Shown here piece by piece: positions 17,029 to 26,546 of a stretch of DNA of 64,000 nucleotides. The stretch's first letter is position 1. Each line of letters begins with the position of its first letter. The DNA is taken from contig JAWKZV010000001.1 in NCBI GenBank assembly GCA_041395745.1, positions 62,001 through 126,000 on the forward strand. The letters are read 5' to 3'. Under the pieces are notes generated by a model that saw only the letters and a program-made list of their open reading frames with translations, had not been told where the DNA came from and made no database searches. The stretch is from Porticoccus sp041395745 (GTDB lineage: Bacteria; Pseudomonadota; Gammaproteobacteria; Pseudomonadales; Porticoccaceae). The position numbers were made by a program, and so were the translations under genes.

Positions 17029-17805
17029 GTGATTCTCGAGCGCATTGGCGGATGGCTGGCCCGCAAGCTGGCCGAACCCCGCTACCTGAGTACGGTCCCC
17101 AGCCGACCGGAACAATTGGCCGCGGCAATCCGGCCCGGTGATGTGTTGTTGGTGGAGGGGGTGAGCCGTTTCAGTCTGGCGATCAAATACCTGACCCAGT
17201 CCACCTGGTCCCACGCAGCATTGTACATCGGTAACTGGGAGGGCCAGTCGGGCATGCTGGTGGAAGCGGATGTACAGGAAGGGGTTCGGCTGGTGCCTCT
17301 CAGTCACTTCGAGCACATGCATACCCGTATTTGCCGACCGGTGAAGCTGGATGAGGAAGAAGTTTTCCGATTGATCAACTATGCCACCGACCGATTGGGG
17401 CATCGCTACGACCTGAAAAATATCTTCGACCTGATGCGTTATATGGTGTCGACCCCTCCGGTGCCGAATCGCTGGCGGCGGCGCATGTTGTCGCTGGGCA
17501 GCGGTGATCCCACAAGAGCGATCTGTTCGTCACTGATTGCACAGGCGTTTCAGTCCATTCCCTACCCGATTTTACCGAAAGTGGTGATGGAAAAAGCTGT
17601 GGACCCGGATTTGCAGGATATTTACCAGGAAATTCTGCACATTCGCCATCACAGCCTGTATGTGCCCCGAGACTTTGATCTCTCGCCCTATTTCGAGATC
17701 ATCAAACCTACCCTTGATGCCGGTTTCGACCCACACCAGCTGACCTGGAGTGATCGAAGTGCCGATGCCATTGTCGGAGACAGACTGGATACGGCCACCG
17801 GCTGA
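17029..17805 (+). CDS. YiiX/YebB-like permuted NlpC/P60-type enzyme
   Basis: The 258-residue protein belongs to the permuted papain-like NlpC/P60 superfamily (YiiX type). The catalytic His is in TWSHAALYIG near residue 63 and the Cys in ICSSLIAQAFQ near residue 165, the reversed order expected of permuted members. Known members hydrolyse lipid amide or ester bonds or peptides; the substrate here is unknown. It starts at a GTG (17029) just downstream of the LEA14-like gene and has no signal peptide. Confidence 0.75.
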   Translation: MILERIGGWLARKLAEPRYLSTVPSRPEQLAAAIRPGDVLLVEGVSRFSLAIKYLTQSTWSHAALYIGNWEGQSGMLVEADVQEGVRLVPLSHFEHMHTRICRPVKLDEEEVFRLINYATDRLGHRYDLKNIFDLMRYMVSTPPVPNRWRRRMLSLGSGDPTRAICSSLIAQAFQSIPYPILPKVVMEKAVDPDLQDIYQEILHIRHHSLYVPRDFDLSPYFEIIKPTLDAGFDPHQLTWSDRSADAIVGDRLDTATG

Positions 17806-17813
17806 TCAGAGCA

Positions 17814-18638
17814 TCAGTGCTTCTCACTCAATAGCCGTACTTCCCGCTGCGGGAACGGGATGGTGATACCTGCCTGGCCAATGGCCTCGAAGAGGGCATT
17901 GTTGACCCGGAAGCGGGTCTCGTGGAATTGCTTGGTGGGCACCCAGAACCGCACTCCGAAATTGATGCTGCTGTCACCGAAATTATCGATACCGACCAAA
18001 GGCTCCCTGACTTCCGTTACGCCCTGCTGCTCCAGTACCTTCCGAACGACCGCAATCACTTGCTTGGGGTCGGAGTCATAACTGACCCCGATGGTGGTTT
18101 CAGCCAGCTTGTTGGCCGCCGAATTATGGATGATTTCGCCGACGATGTGGCGATTGGGAATGGTGATGCGGACATCATCCTCGTCTTTCAACACGGTGTG
18201 GGCCAGGTGTACTTCATCCACCAGTCCTGTCTGGCCCTGCACGGTGATAGTGTCGCCGACCACAAATGGCCGGGTAATGATGATGTTCAGTCCGGCACCG
18301 TAGTTGGAGAGCAGGCCCTGAATGGCCAGTCCAGCGCCCAGAGACAAGGCACCTATAGCAGCGACAAAGGGCGTCACACTGATACCTACCTTGCCCAGCG
18401 CGATCACAGCGAATCCGATGAGGACGGCTATTTTGGCAAAGCTGGCGATAAACCGGCTGAGGGTGATATCCAGTTTCTTCTTCTCGCAAAGCGCAAGAAC
18501 CATGCGGGAAATTTTGTTGGCCACCAGAACACCGATCAGGATGATGAGCAGTGCGCCGACCAACTGAAAGCTGTAATTGACGAAAAATTCGACAATGGTG
18601 TTGTAAATAGACTGAAATTGTTCGATTTCCTGTTCCAT
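17814..18638 (-). CDS. Small-conductance mechanosensitive channel, MscS family
   Basis: MscS channels open on membrane tension and release solutes in hypo-osmotic shock. The 274-residue protein has three N-terminal helices, the pore helix GALSLGAGLAIQGLLSNYGAG (Gly/Ala-rich TM3 with the AIQG/LLSN hinge) and the beta domain with GDTITVQGQTGLVDEV and the RITIPNRHIVG strand. Length matches E. coli MscS (286 residues). It stands alone, convergent with the YiiX-like gene. Confidence 0.93.
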   Translation of the reverse strand: MEQEIEQFQSIYNTIVEFFVNYSFQLVGALLIILIGVLVANKISRMVLALCEKKKLDITLSRFIASFAKIAVLIGFAVIALGKVGISVTPFVAAIGALSLGAGLAIQGLLSNYGAGLNIIITRPFVVGDTITVQGQTGLVDEVHLAHTVLKDEDDVRITIPNRHIVGEIIHNSAANKLAETTIGVSYDSDPKQVIAVVRKVLEQQGVTEVREPLVGIDNFGDSSINFGVRFWVPTKQFHETRFRVNNALFEAIGQAGITIPFPQREVRLLSEKH

Positions 18639-18736
18639 CCTGATTCGCTCCTCTTCTCTGATGGCCGAAGCATAGCAAAATAACTTTCGTCATATTAAGG
18701 TGCTATTTTTCTCCGCTCGGGCAGGACTCTCAGTCA

Positions 18737-19432
18737 GTGACCACATATCCGATTTCCCATGACATGCTGGCCGGGCGCACAGAGTCACATCTGGCGCTTC
18801 TGGGGGGACAGGTAAAGCTGCACCGGGACGTGATCGAACCGTTTGGTCGACTCCAGAGGGCGGCTGCCGGGGCTGGATTTGATTTGCAAGTAGCCAGCGG
18901 CTTCCGCAATTATCAGCGCCAACTGGCAATATGGAACGCCAAGGCCGAGGGGCTGCGTCCCCTGCTGGATTCACAGGGTAACCCTCTTGACTCAACGGTA
19001 CTCGATGACCGGGAAAAAGCCCTGGCCATTCTGCGTTGGTCGGCTCTGCCGGGTTGCTCGCGCCATCACTGGGGCAGCGATGTGGATCTTTGGGATCGGG
19101 CAGCTGTTTCCGCCGATTATTCCCTGCAACTGGTGGCGGCCGAGTACAGTCCCGGTGGGCCTTTTGCTCCCTTGTCCTGTTGGCTGGAAAACCATGCGGG
19201 CGAGTTCGGTTTTTACCGACCCTATGACCGCGATCGCGGTGGGGTGGCACCGGAACCCTGGCACTGGAGCTATCGCCCAGTGGCAGAGCATTTTGAAGCG
19301 CAATTGAGCCGGGCATTTATCTGTAAAGTTCTGGATAATGGCGACCTGAAATTGCGGGAAGTTATTCTGGCCAACCTGGATGAAATAGCCGCCCGGTTTA
19401 TTCTTCCCCCCAATCGGGAGACACATGCCTAG
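18737..19432 (+). CDS. M15 family D,D-carboxypeptidase (VanY-like)
   Basis: A zinc peptidase of the VanY/LAS fold that trims D-Ala or peptide stems of peptidoglycan. The 231-residue product has VASGFRNYQRQ (substrate-binding Arg), the SRHHWGSDVDL zinc motif (HxxxxxxD) and EPWHWSY (Glu base and third zinc His). There is no signal peptide or membrane segment, so it may act on imported muropeptides in the cytoplasm. The start is a GTG at 18737. It overlaps cysE by eight bases. Confidence 0.85.
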   Translation: MTTYPISHDMLAGRTESHLALLGGQVKLHRDVIEPFGRLQRAAAGAGFDLQVASGFRNYQRQLAIWNAKAEGLRPLLDSQGNPLDSTVLDDREKALAILRWSALPGCSRHHWGSDVDLWDRAAVSADYSLQLVAAEYSPGGPFAPLSCWLENHAGEFGFYRPYDRDRGGVAPEPWHWSYRPVAEHFEAQLSRAFICKVLDNGDLKLREVILANLDEIAARFILPPNRETHA

Positions 19433-20237
19433 TTCAACGAATACCAAGGCCACGGAAGATACCCTGTGGCAATCTATCCGCTCGGAAGTCAGCGACTTCG
19501 CCGCCCAGGAGCCGGTGCTGGCCAGCTTCTTCTACGCCGCGGTACTGAGTCATCAGTCGCTGGAGGAAGCGCTGGCCTACAACCTGGCCCAGCAGCTGGG
19601 CAATACAGTGCTGTCGGATCTCAGCATCCATCAGGTACTGCTTGACGCGATGGAAAAGGACGCCGGAATCAGCGAGCGCATGCGCCGCGATCTGACCGCC
19701 TACGTGGAGCGTGACCCGGCCTGTGACCGTTACTGTCTGCCCTTGCTGTATTTCAAAGGCTTTCACGCCCTGCAGGTACATCGGGTAGCCAACTGGTTGT
19801 GGCGCAATGGACGCCGTTCCCTGGCGCTGTTCCTGCAGAGTCGGGCTTCCGAGGTTTTTACAGTGGATATTCACCCGGCGGCAGAAGTGGGTGGTGGTAT
19901 CATGATTGATCACGCCACCGGTCTGGTGGTCGGTGAGACATCGGTCATCGGCGATAACGTTTCCATGCTGCACTCGGTGACCCTGGGCGGCACTGGCGCC
20001 CAGGCGGGCGATCGTCACCCGAAAATTCGTTGCGGGGTAATGATTGCCGCCGGCGCCAAGATTCTCGGTAATATCGAAGTGGGTGAGGGCGCCAAGGTGG
20101 GCGCGGGCAGTCTGGTGCTCGACCCCGTGCCGCCACATACCACAGTGGTGGGTGTTCCCGCCAAAGTGGTGGGGCACCCCCGTGAGGCGGAACCGGCTCG
20201 GGAAATGAATCAGCGACTTGATGGGAGTGACTGTTGA
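19425..20237 (+). CDS. cysE: Serine O-acetyltransferase CysE
   Basis: CysE acetylates serine as the first step of cysteine synthesis. The 270-residue product has the N-terminal helical domain (DPACDRYCLPLLYFKGF) and the left-handed beta-helix of hexapeptide repeats (IGDNVSMLHSVTLGGTG, IGAGAKILGNIEVGEGAKVGAG-type turns), with the catalytic Asp/His positions DIHPAAEVGGG and DHATG. Length matches E. coli CysE (273). It is coupled to the carboxypeptidase gene upstream and dgkA downstream. Confidence 0.96.
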   Translation: MPSSTNTKATEDTLWQSIRSEVSDFAAQEPVLASFFYAAVLSHQSLEEALAYNLAQQLGNTVLSDLSIHQVLLDAMEKDAGISERMRRDLTAYVERDPACDRYCLPLLYFKGFHALQVHRVANWLWRNGRRSLALFLQSRASEVFTVDIHPAAEVGGGIMIDHATGLVVGETSVIGDNVSMLHSVTLGGTGAQAGDRHPKIRCGVMIAAGAKILGNIEVGEGAKVGAGSLVLDPVPPHTTVVGVPAKVVGHPREAEPAREMNQRLDGSDC

Positions 20238-20599
20238 TGACGGGTTTGCAGGGGTTGATCAAACGGCGGGCGGTGTTAGCTGCCCTCCATTCCTGGCGCG
20301 GACTGAAGGCCTGCTTTGAACACGAGGAGGCGTTCCGCATTGAAGTGCTGTTGAGCGTTTTCCTGTTGCCTGCGGCCTTTTTTGTTGCAGATAACGCCAT
20401 TGAGCTGATCCTGCTCTGTGGGTCTGTGCTGTTGGTCCTGATTGTAGAGTTGCTCAATTCCGCGGTGGAGGCGGCTATCGACCGCATCGGTCCGGAACAC
20501 CATGCCCTCTCGGGACGTGCCAAGGACCTGGGGTCAGCCGCCGTGCTGATGGCGATGGCTCTGTTCGTCGTTACCTGGGCAGCTATACTACTCTATTGA
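20237..20599 (+). CDS. dgkA: Diacylglycerol kinase DgkA
   Basis: DgkA is the small trimeric inner-membrane kinase that recycles diacylglycerol from membrane-derived oligosaccharide synthesis. The 120-residue protein has an amphipathic N-terminus, three membrane helices and the active-site segment VELLNSAVEAAIDRIG. The ATG at 20237 shares a base with the cysE stop; a TTG just upstream is not needed. Confidence 0.95.
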   Translation: MTGLQGLIKRRAVLAALHSWRGLKACFEHEEAFRIEVLLSVFLLPAAFFVADNAIELILLCGSVLLVLIVELLNSAVEAAIDRIGPEHHALSGRAKDLGSAAVLMAMALFVVTWAAILLY

Positions 20600-20715
20600 A
20601 ATTGAACGGCTGGGAATGAGAGCCCGTTCCCAGATGGGCAAGTTGGTGGTTCCCCTTTCCGGAGGGCTTGCTAGACTTACCGACGATGGGTGCGCCGATC
20701 GAGGAAATACACACA

Positions 20716-21216
20716 GTGAGTGAGAAACGTTACGAAGTGGTCTTTCGTGGGGACGTGGTTCCTGGTCAGTCCATTGTCGACGTAAAAGGACGATTGGCTG
20801 AACTGTTCAATGCGGAATCCTCTCGTATCGATAATATGTTTTCCGGTCGCCCGGTGGTGATCAAGCGCAATGTCGATCAGGCTACAGCCCAGCGCTATCA
20901 GGACAGTCTGTGCAAGGCGGGCGCAGTGGTGGAAATCCGCAAATATACTGCCGACACAGCAGAGTCACCCACATCGCCGACCACGGAAGCGGTTTCCTCT
21001 GCGACCCCAGAACTACCTGATCCGACGGTGGATGTCGCCCCGGTTGGTGCTGACGTTCTGACCGCAGAATATCGTCGCGATTTCACCCCGGCGAATATTG
21101 ATACTACTCATCTCTCTGTGGCCGAAACCGGCGCTGATGTTCTGCGGGAGAATGAAAAACAGGTGGTACCTGACCGGGAAGTGGATACTTCGCACCTGTC
21201 TATCAAATCCGACTGA
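20716..21216 (+). CDS. Conserved hypothetical protein with repeated tail motif
   Basis: The start is placed at the GTG at 20716, which has GAGGAA nine bases upstream; the longer frame from 20668 has no ribosome site. The 166-residue product has a compact N-terminal domain of about 75 residues (RYEVVFRGDVVPGQ to AGAVVEIR) with a shape seen in many gammaproteobacterial proteins of unknown function, then a disordered acidic linker with two copies of a Thr/Ser-His-Leu-Ser motif (DTTHLS, DTSHLS) and two VGADVL/TGADVL units. No function can be assigned. It is convergent with the Lrp gene. Confidence 0.75.
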   Translation: MSEKRYEVVFRGDVVPGQSIVDVKGRLAELFNAESSRIDNMFSGRPVVIKRNVDQATAQRYQDSLCKAGAVVEIRKYTADTAESPTSPTTEAVSSATPELPDPTVDVAPVGADVLTAEYRRDFTPANIDTTHLSVAETGADVLRENEKQVVPDREVDTSHLSIKSD

Positions 21217-21229
21217 TTTTTTACGTTGT

Positions 21230-21703
21230 CTAAAGCTGGGTATCCAGCGGCAGCTCCGTGGTGTATTTGATCTGGGTGACCGCCACGTTGGAGTGCAGGT
21301 CGCGGATCAATGGCAGCCGGGCCAGATGTTTGCGCAGAAAGCTCTCGAAGTGCTGGATGTCCCGGGTGATGATCTTCAGAAAGTAATCCATGGTGCCAGT
21401 GACCGTGTAACACTCGACGATCTCCGGAAACTGCTGCACCTGCTCCTCAAAAGCCTCCAGTGAATCCTCGTCGTTGCGGGTCAGTGAGATGCTGACAAAT
21501 GTCACCATCTGCATACCCAATTTCTCCGCATCCAGTAGCGCCACCTTGCCGCGGATGACCCCCGACTGTTCAAGTCGATTGATGCGTCGCCAGCAGGGAG
21601 TGGTGGAAAGATTGACCTGGGTCGCCACATCCTGGGCGCTGAGACTGGCATCCCGCTGAAGGATTTTCAGGATTTGCAGATCGGTCTGGTCAAAGTCAGA
21701 CAT
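21230..21703 (-). CDS. Lrp/AsnC family transcriptional regulator
   Basis: The 157-residue product starts at 21703 (MSDFDQTDLQILKILQ), which follows an A-rich leader; the in-frame extension to 21811 is not conserved. It has an AsnC-type helix-turn-helix (LSAQDVATQVNLSTTPCWRR) and a RAM ligand domain (VTFVSISLTRN, YTVTGTMDYFLKI). It is divergent from the 2-oxoacid oxidoreductase gene, separated by about 190 bases of AT-rich DNA, and probably controls that unit in response to an amino acid. Confidence 0.92.
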   Translation of the reverse strand: MSDFDQTDLQILKILQRDASLSAQDVATQVNLSTTPCWRRINRLEQSGVIRGKVALLDAEKLGMQMVTFVSISLTRNDEDSLEAFEEQVQQFPEIVECYTVTGTMDYFLKIITRDIQHFESFLRKHLARLPLIRDLHSNVAVTQIKYTTELPLDTQL

Positions 21704-21896
21704 AATTTTTTCTTTATTTGATAAATAGTAGAAAAATATTCTAGATATATAGGTAGGGGGGAGATAAAAAGCAATTCTCTTGCCGGAACATTGGACTATG
21801 CTTTTTGCCAAAGAGACAGGTGAAAACAGCGCGGGCCACTGAGCGCCTCAAGCCATAACAACCACCTGATGCAAACACAGTGGCCTTGGAAAGGGG

Positions 21897-24800
21897 GTGT
21901 CTGTGACCGTATCTCTCAATGACAAATACCTGCTGGACAAAGGCAAGGCGTACCTGACCGGCATTGAGGCGCTGGTGCGACTGCCCATGCTGCAACATCA
22001 GCGCGATCAGCAGCGCGGCCTCAACACGGCCTGTTTTATTTCCGGTTACCGCGGTTCCCCACTGGGCGGTCTCGATCAGGCCCTGTGGAAAGCCCAGCCA
22101 TTCCTCGACAAGCACAACATCCATTTCCAGCCCGGTGTCAACGAAGACCTGGGCATGACCGCCGTGTGGGGTAGCCAGCAGGTGAATCTGTTCCCCGGTG
22201 CGCGCTACGACGGCGTCTACGGCATGTGGTACGGCAAGGGACCGGGACTGGATCGCAGCATGGACGTGCTGAAACACGCCAACGCCTTCGGCACCTCCAA
22301 ATACGGCGGCGTGTTGGCGGTGGTGGGCGATGACCACGCCTGCAAATCCTCCACACTGCCGCACCAGAGCGACCATATGTTCATTGGCGCCACCTGCCCG
22401 GTGCTCAATCCCGCCGGGGTACAGGAAGTGCTGGATCTGGGCATCTACGGCTGGGAACTGTCCCGCTACTGCGGCTGCTGGGTGGGCATGAAAGTAATTA
22501 CCGAGAACTGCGATGCGGCTATCTCCGCCGAAATTGACCCGAGCCGGGTGCAGATCGCACTGCCGGAGGATTTTGAAATGCCCCCCGATGGTGTCCACGG
22601 TCGCTGGCCCGACACCCCGCTGGAGCAGGAAAAGCGCCTGCAGCGCTACAAAATTTATGCGGCACTGGCATTTGCCCGGGCCAACAACCTCAATTGCATC
22701 ACCCTGGACAGCCCCAACGCGCGGCTCGGCATCGTCACTACTGGTAAGTCCTACCTGGACACGCTCCAGGCTCTGGATGACCTGGGTATCGATGAACGAC
22801 TGGCCCAGGCCATCGGCTTGCGACTCTACAAGGTGGGCATGAGCTGGCCTCTGGAGCCTTCCTTGACCCACAAGTTTGCCGAGGGGCTGGAAGAAATTCT
22901 GGTGATCGAAGAGAAGCGCAGCGTTATCGAGGACCAGCTCACCGGACAACTGTACAACTGGCCGGTGGACAGGCGTCCCCGGGTGGTGGGGGAGTACGAT
23001 GAAGACCGCAACCTGCTGGTTACCAACCTGGGGGAATTGACCCCCGCGCTGATAGCCCAGGTGATCGCCGCGCGCATCCGCCGTTTCTACACCAGCGAAA
23101 CCGTGGAAAAACGCCTGGCATTCCTGCAGGCCAAGGAACATTCCCTGTCCGCCAAACCGAAACTCTTAGAGCGCAAACCCTGGTACTGCTCCGGCTGTCC
23201 CCACAACACATCTACCGTGGTACCGGAGGGCAGTATGGCGATGGCCGGTATCGGCTGCCACTACATGGTGCAGTGGATGGACCGCGATACATTCACTTTT
23301 ACCCACATGGGGGGCGAGGGCGCCAACTGGATCGGCCAGGCGCCGTTCACCGACACTAAACATGTGTTCCAGAATCTTGGTGATGGCACCTATTTCCACT
23401 CCGGGCTGCTGGCGATCCGGGCAGCAATCTCCTCTGGTATCAATATCACCTACAAGATTCTCTACAACGACGCGGTGGCCATGACCGGTGGCCAGCCGGT
23501 GGACGGGGTACTCAGCGTTGACCGCATCGTCTACCAGTTGCGCGGCGAGGGCGTGAAGCGCATCGCCGTGGTGTCAGACGACCCGAGTCAATTCGGCAGT
23601 GATTTTCCCCACTTCGAGGGGCTGACCATCGACCACCGCGACCAGCTCGACGCCATCCAGAAAGAGCTGCGGGAGGTGGAGGGCACCAGCATTCTCATCT
23701 ACGTGCAGACCTGTGCTGCAGAGAAGCGCCGCCGTCGCAAGAAAGGTCTGCTGGATGATCCTCCGAAACGGGTGTTCATCAATGAGCAGGTGTGTGAGGG
23801 CTGTGGCGACTGCGGTTACCAGTCCAACTGTCTGTCGATCCTGCCGAAGGATACCCCGCTGGGGCGCAAACGCATGATCGACCAGTCCGCCTGTAATAAA
23901 GATTATTCCTGTCTCAAGGGCTTCTGCCCCAGTTTTGTCACCGTGCACGGCGGCCGGGTGCTCAAACACCGCGGCCTGGAGGGTGAGGTGGCGTGGTCCG
24001 ACTTGCCTGAGCCGGAGCTGCCGGAAATCGACATTCCCTACAACATCATGGTGGCGGGTATCGGCGGCACCGGCGTGCTGACGGTTGGCTCGGTGCTGGG
24101 TATGGCAGCCCATATCGACGGCAAGGGCACCTCCGTACTGACCCAGACCGGTCTGGCGCAGAAATTCGGCTCGGTGACCAGCCATGTACGCGTCGCCAGC
24201 CGTCAGGCCGATATCCATGGGGTGCGCATTCCCTCCGGCGATGCCCATCTGCTACTGGCCGCTGACCTGGTGGTCGCCACCGGCCAGGAAACCCTGGCCA
24301 AGGTGAACAATGAGTTTTCCTCAGCGGTGGTGAACAGCCACGAATCCCCCACCGCCGAATTTACCCGCAATCCCGACGCGCCGTTTCCGTACCGGAGCAT
24401 GGCCCAGGCGTTGCGGGAGGAAACCGGTGACGAACGCACCTGGTTTATGGACGCCACCGCCCTCGGCACCGGACTGATGGGGGATGCCATCAGTGCCAAC
24501 ATGCTGTTACTGGGTTATGCCTGGCAGCTGGGACTGGTGCCGCTGCCCCTGGCAGCCATCGAACAGGCCATCGCCCTCAACAATGTGGCGGTGGAAATGA
24601 ACCTCAGCGCCTTCACATGGGGGCGTCGCTATGCGGTGGATCCGGATCGGGTCATGGCCCTGGCAGGGGTGCAACAGCCAGAACCTCAGGTTCCCGATCC
24701 CAGCCTGGACGAGCTGATCGATCATCGCTATCAGCTGCTAGTGGATTACCAGGACCGGGCACTGGCGGATCACTATCGCCATCTGGTGGAAAACGTGCGC

Positions 24801-25427
24801 TCCGGGGAGCTGGCGCGTTTTCCCGGTTGTGTGGAGGAAAACATGGCCCTGACCCGTGCAGTGGCCATCAACTACTTCAGACTGCTCGCCTACAAGGATG
24901 AATACGAAGTGGCGCGCCTGTTCACCAGCGGTGAATTCGAACGGGAGTTACAGGAAGAGTTCGAGGGTGATTTCAAACTGCATTTTCATCTGGCGCCGCC
25001 GATTTTTGCTCGCCGCGATCCCCGCAGTGGCCACCTGTTGAAGCGGGAATTTGGCGGCTGGATTTTGCCGTTGTTCCGCGGATTGGCGAAGCTGCGCTTC
25101 CTGCGCGGCAGCGTCTTCGACCCCTTCGGTTACAGTGCCGAGCGGCGCATGGAGCGCCAACTGATTACCGATTACCGGGAGCTGGTCGCCGAACTGTTGG
25201 CCGGCCTGTCCTGGGATAACTACCAGAATGCCGTGGAACTGGCAGAACTGCCGGAAAAAATCCGCGGCTTTGGCCATGTCAAAGAACACAATCTGAAGTG
25301 GGCGCGGCAGCGACAGGAGCAGTTGCTGGCCGGTTTTCGGGAACAACCGGTAAAACTGGTCGAACCCGTGTCCAGTGTGGTTGGCGTGACTGACATGGCT
25401 ACGTCACTGACAGGAGAAGACAGATGA
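21897..25427 (+). CDS. Fused indolepyruvate:ferredoxin oxidoreductase family protein
   Basis: A 1176-residue one-chain member of the 2-oxoacid:ferredoxin oxidoreductases, which decarboxylate 2-oxo acids to acyl-CoA and reduce ferredoxin. In order it has the pyrimidine-binding half (SGYRGSPLGGLDQ), a CSGCPHNTST block, the thiamine-diphosphate domain (GGEGANWIGQAPF, NDAVAMTGGQPVDG), a 4Fe-4S cluster CEGCGDCGYQSNC, and the gamma-type domain (VAGIGGTGVLTVG). The C-terminus (about 950-1176) is the extra domain of the long aerobic type. Substrates are probably aromatic or branched 2-oxo acids. The GTG at 21903 fits the AAGGGG better than 21897. It overlaps leucine dehydrogenase by four bases. Confidence 0.9.
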   Translation: MSVTVSLNDKYLLDKGKAYLTGIEALVRLPMLQHQRDQQRGLNTACFISGYRGSPLGGLDQALWKAQPFLDKHNIHFQPGVNEDLGMTAVWGSQQVNLFPGARYDGVYGMWYGKGPGLDRSMDVLKHANAFGTSKYGGVLAVVGDDHACKSSTLPHQSDHMFIGATCPVLNPAGVQEVLDLGIYGWELSRYCGCWVGMKVITENCDAAISAEIDPSRVQIALPEDFEMPPDGVHGRWPDTPLEQEKRLQRYKIYAALAFARANNLNCITLDSPNARLGIVTTGKSYLDTLQALDDLGIDERLAQAIGLRLYKVGMSWPLEPSLTHKFAEGLEEILVIEEKRSVIEDQLTGQLYNWPVDRRPRVVGEYDEDRNLLVTNLGELTPALIAQVIAARIRRFYTSETVEKRLAFLQAKEHSLSAKPKLLERKPWYCSGCPHNTSTVVPEGSMAMAGIGCHYMVQWMDRDTFTFTHMGGEGANWIGQAPFTDTKHVFQNLGDGTYFHSGLLAIRAAISSGINITYKILYNDAVAMTGGQPVDGVLSVDRIVYQLRGEGVKRIAVVSDDPSQFGSDFPHFEGLTIDHRDQLDAIQKELREVEGTSILIYVQTCAAEKRRRRKKGLLDDPPKRVFINEQVCEGCGDCGYQSNCLSILPKDTPLGRKRMIDQSACNKDYSCLKGFCPSFVTVHGGRVLKHRGLEGEVAWSDLPEPELPEIDIPYNIMVAGIGGTGVLTVGSVLGMAAHIDGKGTSVLTQTGLAQKFGSVTSHVRVASRQADIHGVRIPSGDAHLLLAADLVVATGQETLAKVNNEFSSAVVNSHESPTAEFTRNPDAPFPYRSMAQALREETGDERTWFMDATALGTGLMGDAISANMLLLGYAWQLGLVPLPLAAIEQAIALNNVAVEMNLSAFTWGRRYAVDPDRVMALAGVQQPEPQVPDPSLDELIDHRYQLLVDYQDRALADHYRHLVENVRSGELARFPGCVEENMALTRAVAINYFRLLAYKDEYEVARLFTSGEFERELQEEFEGDFKLHFHLAPPIFARRDPRSGHLLKREFGGWILPLFRGLAKLRFLRGSVFDPFGYSAERRMERQLITDYRELVAELLAGLSWDNYQNAVELAELPEKIRGFGHVKEHNLKWARQRQEQLLAGFREQPVKLVEPVSSVVGVTDMATSLTGEDR

Positions 25428-26491
25428 GCGTCTTTACCCATCCAGAATACGACGGCCATGAGAAACTGGTGTTCCATCGGGATGCCGACACCGGCCTTCA
25501 GGCCATCGTTGCCATTCACAACACCAACCTGGGTTGCGCGTTAGGGGGCTGCCGGATGTGGCCCTACGCCAGCGAGGACGAAGCGATCGCTGATGTGCTG
25601 CGGCTGTCCCGCGGTATGACTTACAAAGCTGCCATCACCGGGCTCAACCTGGGGGGTGGCAAGGCGGTGATCATCGGCGATCCCCACCGCGACAAAACCC
25701 CACAACTGCTGCGGGCCATGGCCCGGCTGGTCAACAGCCTGGGAGGTGAGTACGTCACTGCGGAGGACGTTGGTATCGGCGAGGACGATGTGAAGGTTAT
25801 GGCCACCGAGACGGAATTTGTCACCGGGTTTTCCCACGGTGGGGATCTCAGCGGCGACCCCTCGCCATTCACAGCTTACGGGGTGTTTCGGGGTATCGAG
25901 CAGGCGGCCCGCTTCCAGCTCGGTTGGGACAACCTGAAAGGCATGCGGGTGGCTATTCAGGGAGTGGGCAAAGTCGGTTACGAGTTGGCCAAACTGCTGA
26001 CCGAAGCTGGTGCCCGTGTCTATGTGGCAGATATCTTTCCAGAGAACCTGAAGCGGGCGGTAGCCGATCTCGGTGTCATCCCGGTCGCACCGGAAGAGAT
26101 TATGCGGCAACCCGCGGAGGTGTTTTCTCCCTGCGCCATGGGGGCGATTCTCAACGAGCAGACCATCCGTGAACTGGCTGCGCCCATCGTTGCCGGCTCA
26201 GCCAACAACCAATTGGCTACTGAAGCCGATGGACATCGACTTGCCACTTCAGGGGTGCTCTACCTGCCGGACTACGTGATCAACTCCGGCGGCCTGATTG
26301 AGGTTTATTACCAGTACTTCGGCGCCGACCGGCAGGAAGTACTGCGCCATATCGACCGGGTAGCGGCGGAAACACTGCCACAGATCTTTCGTATCGCTGC
26401 CGCCCAGGTTGAGGCTACCAGTGAAGTGGCAGACCAGCTTGCCCGCGAGCGGTTCATGGCCAGCCCTGTAGCCCATACTGATGCGGCTTGA
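25424..26491 (+). CDS. Leucine dehydrogenase family (Glu/Leu/Phe/Val dehydrogenase)
   Basis: An NAD-dependent amino-acid dehydrogenase that deaminates branched-chain or aromatic amino acids to 2-oxo acids. The 355-residue protein has Lys68 (MTYKAA) and catalytic Lys80 (NLGGGKAVI) at the same numbers as Bacillus leucine dehydrogenase, TAEDVGIGEDD, and the Rossmann GVGKVGYELAK. Its ATG overlaps the oxidoreductase stop, so the product of one enzyme (a 2-oxo acid) is the likely substrate of the other. Leucine versus phenylalanine or valine cannot be told from sequence alone. Confidence 0.9.
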   Translation: MSVFTHPEYDGHEKLVFHRDADTGLQAIVAIHNTNLGCALGGCRMWPYASEDEAIADVLRLSRGMTYKAAITGLNLGGGKAVIIGDPHRDKTPQLLRAMARLVNSLGGEYVTAEDVGIGEDDVKVMATETEFVTGFSHGGDLSGDPSPFTAYGVFRGIEQAARFQLGWDNLKGMRVAIQGVGKVGYELAKLLTEAGARVYVADIFPENLKRAVADLGVIPVAPEEIMRQPAEVFSPCAMGAILNEQTIRELAAPIVAGSANNQLATEADGHRLATSGVLYLPDYVINSGGLIEVYYQYFGADRQEVLRHIDRVAAETLPQIFRIAAAQVEATSEVADQLARERFMASPVAHTDAA

Positions 26492-26546
26492 AGCCTGAGA
26501 GGGCTATAATCAGCAACTGTTCTGAAAGCTCTGCCGAGAACCCGCT

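Noticed and set aside
21741..23141. A 466-codon minus-strand frame opposite the oxidoreductase gene
   Set aside because: It is antisense to a clearly conserved gene, lacks family motifs and is explained by GC-rich third positions.
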